IMG/VR virus record: IMGVR_UViG_3300033141_004526
Coordinates: 1 to 22,508 of that record
DNA length: 22,508 bases
Origin: a virus
Reading direction: 5' to 3' (one strand)
Shown: positions 19,937 through 22,508 of the stretch, piece by piece
Numbering within the stretch: the stretch's first letter is position 1
Layout: the number at the start of each line of letters is the position of its first letter
Translations under genes and position numbers: made by a program
The notes under the pieces: model-generated
Databases searched by the model: none
What the model was told of the DNA's origin: nothing
The model's input: only the letters and a program-made list of their open reading frames with translations

Positions 19937-20242
19937 ATGAAATTGGACGTAACAATTAAGATGTTAAATGTTGATGGTGTTGTATTGCAAGAGCCAGACG
20001 AAAAGGGCGAGGTTAGGGATGTTATATTGCGTAGTATTCTTATCAATGCTTTGATGATTCCGGCAAAGGATGATACTGGTGAGCAGAAGGTAAAGAAGTA
20101 TATTCTTGCGGTGGACATTCAAAAGAACGATGAAGTTGAGATTACCCCAGAGCAAGCTGTGCTCTTGAAGAAGGCGGTTGGTCCTAATTTTGGTCCAGTT
20201 GTTGTAGGACCAATATTCGCTTTGTTGGATGGGGGCGAGTAA
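19937..20242 (+). CDS. Hypothetical protein, 101 aa
   Basis: The ATG at 19937 follows AGGAGATAGATAAT, immediately after a terminator. The 101-residue product begins MKLDVTIKMLNVDGVVLQEP, has a conserved-looking middle (RDVILRSILINALMIP; EQKVKKYILAVDIQ) and a helical end (TPEQAVLLKKAVGPNF) finishing VVVGPIFALLDGGE. Similar small proteins recur in phage late regions, and the pattern of a strand-rich start with a YxLAxxI-type helix is compatible with a tail assembly chaperone-like or virion-associated part. I cannot name a family with certainty. It is isolated between two terminators, so it may be expressed at reduced level. Confidence 0.65.
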   Translation: MKLDVTIKMLNVDGVVLQEPDEKGEVRDVILRSILINALMIPAKDDTGEQKVKKYILAVDIQKNDEVEITPEQAVLLKKAVGPNFGPVVVGPIFALLDGGE

Positions 20243-20271
20243 TATTTAAGTGACAAATTTTTTCTGTCTCC

Positions 20272-20315
20272 GGTGACAAGCCCATGAACATAAGTTTGTG
20301 GACTTGTCGCTTTTT
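20272..20315 (+). terminator. Rho-independent terminator
   Basis: GTGACAAG (20273-20280) pairs with CTTGTCGC (20303-20310), with one G-U pair. Inner pairs CCA/TGG and AAC/GTT extend it, and TTTTT follows (20311-20315). It lies 30 bases after the preceding stop and just ahead of the next ribosome site. Confidence 0.75.
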
Positions 20316-20325
20316 GAGGTAAGCA

Positions 20326-21093
20326 ATGGCAAGTTTGGATTTAACATACGGTGAAGTTTACAGCCAGGTATCTGATTTTCTTGGGATGGGTTTGACACCG
20401 GCAGGTGCAAATTTAACCAGGGTGCAAGCAATAACTTTGCGAGCATATCGTAAATTTTTGATGCCAATAAACCCGGCAACTGGTAAGCTGCATGTGTGGA
20501 GTTTCTTAAAGCAGGAGCAAACACTTACGACTTCATCTGGGCAGTATGAATATGAATTGCCACATGACTTTGGCTATTTTGTTTTTGGACCGAAGTATGG
20601 TGCGGATTCACAATATCCGAATCCAATCCCTGTGAGTTTACAGCAGATACGTACAATGAGAAGTGCGTATACATCAAGCTCGTATCCAATTTACTGGTCA
20701 TTAAAGACAATGAGATATTCTTTAGAGACAGGAACACAGTATGGATTTGTATTCCATCCTCCGGCAGATAGTGATTATGATTTGCATTACAGTTATGTGA
20801 TTGTCCCAGACAAGCCAATAGTGACGGGAGATTATTTTATAGGTGGTCCGTTAGCATCAGAAGTAATTCTTCAAACCGCTCTTGGAGAGGCAGAGCTTCA
20901 AGAGGATGATACACCAGGGCCTAATGCAAATGAAGCAAATATTGTATTGAATAAGTTAATTCAGATGGATTTGCAAAAAGTCCCGGATTCAGTTGGAAAA
21001 AATTTAGACCACCAGTTTATGTTGAATAGTCCTGCACTTGCAAGAGAGTTGAGATACTATGGTGCTCCCAGTGAAGTGTACGGAGTGAGTTAG
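20326..21093 (+). CDS. Head-tail connector-like protein, 255 aa
   Basis: Starts after GAGGTAAGCA. The sequence has an N-terminal helical part (YGEVYSQVSDFLGMG; ITLRAYRKFLMP) followed by HVWSFLKQEQTLTTSSGQYE, YELPHDFGYFVFG, an IRTMRSAYTSSSYPIYWSLK segment, then strands and a C-terminal helical stretch (SEVILQTALGEAELQED). The WSFL...T..G...YELP.DFG order recurs in phage adaptor or connector proteins that join portal and tail, found by position after the capsid genes. I assign it on pattern and place; tail tube or minor head protein remains possible. Confidence 0.6.
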   Translation: MASLDLTYGEVYSQVSDFLGMGLTPAGANLTRVQAITLRAYRKFLMPINPATGKLHVWSFLKQEQTLTTSSGQYEYELPHDFGYFVFGPKYGADSQYPNPIPVSLQQIRTMRSAYTSSSYPIYWSLKTMRYSLETGTQYGFVFHPPADSDYDLHYSYVIVPDKPIVTGDYFIGGPLASEVILQTALGEAELQEDDTPGPNANEANIVLNKLIQMDLQKVPDSVGKNLDHQFMLNSPALARELRYYGAPSEVYGVS

Positions 21094-21131
21094 TGAGTTT
21101 AATGGACATTAAAGAATATTTGGAAAGGTAA
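21093..21131 (+). CDS. Possible 12-codon coupling peptide
   Basis: A GTG at 21093 overlaps the preceding TAG stop (TAGTG), has GGAG seven bases upstream and opens 12 codons ending TAA three bases before the next start. It may help pass ribosomes to the next gene; the peptide itself (MSLMDIKEYLER) has no recognised role. Confidence 0.3.
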   Translation: MSLMDIKEYLER

Positions 21132-21134
21132 GAT

Positions 21135-21632
21135 ATGTCAAGTGAAAATGTGATGGTTGAGATGGAGCGTAGTAATACGGGAATGGGAATTAGGAAAGTT
21201 GCTCAGTGGGTAAAGCCTGCCGATTTTACAGATGGTGGCGGTGCATCGGGGACTCTTGTTCTTCGCAAAAAAATCCCCGCTGGGAGTTTTGTTATTGGCT
21301 CCAAGGTTACAGTTAAGAAGGCTTGGTCTGGTGATACATCTTGTGTTATGGATATTGGTGATGGTAGTGATGCGGATATTTTTTCATATACTACACACAA
21401 TTTATTCACGGCGGCTACAAATTTAGTTGAAGCTGCTGATGCTGGCAATGCTGGTACTGAATCTGGTCTTGTTCCAATTTCAAGCGAGACTACAGTAACC
21501 CTGACAGTGACAAGTGATTCTGATTTTGGTGCTATTTCAACTGCTGCCAGAGCTTATGTTGAGGTGTTTTATCTGAGTACAAATGTTGAGCTTACTGACA
21601 AATCTGAGAATAAATATAAGAGTATGGAGTAA
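21135..21632 (+). CDS. Beta-rich virion protein, 165 aa
   Basis: The ATG at 21135 follows GGAAAGGTAAGAT. The 165-residue product starts MSSENVMVEMERSNTGMGIR, then shows a long series of short strands: VAQWVKPADFTDGGGASGTL, KIPAGSFVIGSKVTVKKAW, SGDTSCVMDIGDGSDADIFS and a C-terminal TVTLTVTSDSDFGAIS segment. The composition is rich in Gly, Ser, Thr and Asp with little Cys, typical of virion surface or tail proteins. Many phages carry similar sequence among tail or head completion genes. Exact role is unknown. Confidence 0.7.
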   Translation: MSSENVMVEMERSNTGMGIRKVAQWVKPADFTDGGGASGTLVLRKKIPAGSFVIGSKVTVKKAWSGDTSCVMDIGDGSDADIFSYTTHNLFTAATNLVEAADAGNAGTESGLVPISSETTVTLTVTSDSDFGAISTAARAYVEVFYLSTNVELTDKSENKYKSME

Positions 21633-21635
21633 ACA

Positions 21636-21983
21636 ATGGGTACACCAACAAGTTATGCTAATGCTGTGCCTCGAATTGTATCTGGTGGTGGTTCTGTTAG
21701 AGTGACTTGCTCTACCAAAGTAGGTCAAGGAAACGGCGGAACCAGCCTGTCATGTAGAGGTTGTTGGGTAAGTCCGGCTATAGGAAATACTGAAGTAGTG
21801 AGGATGAATATTGACGCTGCTGCAAGCGCTACTCTTGGGATTGATTTGCAACGTCAATATGTTTCCGGTACAACCGCAGGTGGGGCATCAACTCCTCTGT
21901 GGGTCCCGGTTGACGATGTGAGCAAATTGTACTTCTATTCTGAAGATGCGGATGCTATAGTAGATATACTTTATCTTAAATAG
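21636..21983 (+). CDS. Beta-rich virion protein, 115 aa
   Basis: Starts after GGAGTAAACA, three bases after the preceding stop. The 115-residue product is Gly/Ser/Thr-rich with short strands (RIVSGGGSVRVTCSTKVGQG; SLSCRGCWVSPAIGNTEVVR) and an aromatic end (VSKLYFYSEDADAIVDILYL). Three Cys are present. The ending resembles that of compact virion subunits with the last strand closing a barrel. It is adjacent to another beta-rich protein, so both probably form part of the same particle. No family is recognised. Confidence 0.65.
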   Translation: MGTPTSYANAVPRIVSGGGSVRVTCSTKVGQGNGGTSLSCRGCWVSPAIGNTEVVRMNIDAAASATLGIDLQRQYVSGTTAGGASTPLWVPVDDVSKLYFYSEDADAIVDILYLK

Positions 21984-21992
21984 GGGGTCGTT

Positions 21993-22211
21993 GTGGCAGA
22001 GAATAAAACCATACTTACAGCTTATAAAGCCTATAAAAAGAGACTCGGCAAAGTCCCTAAGAAAAGTATAATGTCTTTTGCTCAGTTTAAGAAAAACTAT
22101 TATAAGACTGTTGCCAAAAGACCTGCTAAGGGACGTACTGGAGTTATTGGCAGAGGTTTGAAGCAGGCTGGTGTGTCTTATGCAGAAATGTTGAAGTTGC
22201 AAGGTAAGTAG
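21993..22211 (+). CDS. Small basic protein, 72 aa, unknown
   Basis: The GTG at 21993 is chosen because GGGGG lies five bases upstream. The 72-residue product (starting MAENKTILTAYKAYKKRLGK) is very basic with many Lys and Tyr residues, has a helix-turn-helix-like middle (KSIMSFAQFKKNYYKT) and a Gly-rich linker (GRTGVIGRG) before a final helix. It could bind DNA or an acidic partner in the virion, but no family is recognised. Confidence 0.65.
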   Translation: MAENKTILTAYKAYKKRLGKVPKKSIMSFAQFKKNYYKTVAKRPAKGRTGVIGRGLKQAGVSYAEMLKLQGK

Positions 22212-22245
22212 GGAGTAGTGATAGTATTTTTGAAGAGGTTGCATA

Positions 22246-22479
22246 ATGGCAAATGCTGGGTTTAACTTGCCGGTTCGAGGATTTAGTGAAGGTATGCCTG
22301 TAGATAAATCGGACCCATCAACAAGTGGTCATATTTGTAATGTCCGGGTTCGTGGGACATTGGGTAAGCGGATTAGAATAAGTCAACGCCCTGGCGTCAC
22401 ACATTGGGGGGCGGGAACACAAGTGGGTGCAGCAGAGCAGCCGGTTGTGGCGATGATTGCTGTGAGTACGGTGATATAA
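22246..22479 (+). CDS. Tail-protein-like N-terminal fragment, 77 aa
   Basis: Starts at ATG 22246, preceded by GAAGAGGTTGCATA. The 77-residue frame begins MANAGFNLPVRGFSEGMPVD and contains CNVRVRGTLGKRIRISQRPG and QVGAAEQPVVAMIAVSTVI. The RIRISQRPG...WG.GTQ.GAA.QPV pattern resembles the N-terminus of much longer tail proteins in related phages, as I recall, yet here a TAA comes after 77 codons and overlaps the next start (TAATG). It may be a truly separate small protein or a split gene. Confidence 0.6.
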   Translation: MANAGFNLPVRGFSEGMPVDKSDPSTSGHICNVRVRGTLGKRIRISQRPGVTHWGAGTQVGAAEQPVVAMIAVSTVI

Positions 22480-22508
22480 TGGCTATATTGTTGGCAGAAT
22501 ATGACGAA
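22479..22508 (+). CDS. Start of next gene, cut by window edge
   Basis: An ATG at 22479 overlaps the TAA of the previous gene and opens MAILLAEYDE, running off the window. Translational coupling is likely. It may be the continuation of the tail protein whose first part ends at 22479. Confidence 0.5.
   Translation, partial: MAILLAEYDE

Noticed and set aside
1-22508. CRISPR array, insertion sequence or integrase/att site
   Set aside because: No regularly spaced long repeats, transposase or recombinase frames, or target duplications were found. The tRNA has no nearby duplicated 3' end in the window.

Overview
The window looks like part of a tailed double-stranded DNA phage genome (Caudoviricetes), either free or from a metagenomic contig. 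It has a T7/PolA-type DNA polymerase, a bacterial-type RecA, terminase small and large subunits, a portal, an acidic scaffold-like protein, a major capsid protein and several beta-rich virion proteins, packed with short overlaps and strong AGGAG(A) ribosome binding sites. No host gene, integrase or lysogeny repressor is seen. The standard genetic code fits, with TAA, TAG and TGA all used as stops. The host is a bacterium with Shine-Dalgarno initiation but cannot be named from this sequence.

Left part (1-8290, transcribed leftward). Positions 8287-2308 form one tight operon of 14 genes: a Cys-rich small protein, DNA polymerase, a SEC-C protein, three unknown small proteins, a Cys-tail protein, a small membrane protein, RecA, a coiled-coil protein, a zinc ribbon, two small proteins and a GIY-YIG nuclease-like protein. 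It ends near a weak terminator at about 2200-2229. Next comes a gene-poor stretch (about 1830-2200) with phased short repeats, a G-run cluster and an A-tract, which could be an origin or regulator-binding region. Positions 1-1690 hold very small leftward genes behind three near-identical promoters (TTG-CA[T/A], 16-base spacer, TATACT). Most of these genes are 24-59 residues long and escape normal gene calling.

Middle (8290-9400). A divergent control region carries two inverted copies of a 31-base promoter-like block. To its right lie one small rightward gene, then about 540 bases with many possible RNA stems and no convincing protein, ending in a long hairpin with a T-tract, and then a tRNA-His gene.

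Right part (9397-22508, transcribed rightward). The packaging and head genes run in order: terminase small, terminase large, an SPFH/band-7 protein, portal, a membrane-anchored trypsin-like protease, a small virion-like protein, an FmdB-type zinc ribbon, a GroES-like co-chaperonin, a second zinc-ribbon protein, scaffold-like protein, major capsid protein, a large capsid-associated protein, a small protein, a head-tail connector-like protein, two beta-rich virion proteins, a small basic protein and the start of the tail genes. Hairpins and terminators around the major capsid gene and its two downstream neighbours suggest that expression is stepped down after the capsid gene.

The least ordinary features are the SPFH protein between terminase and portal, the trypsin-fold protease in the usual place of the head maturation protease, the structured RNA-like stretch beside the tRNA, and the tiny-gene transcription units at the left end.
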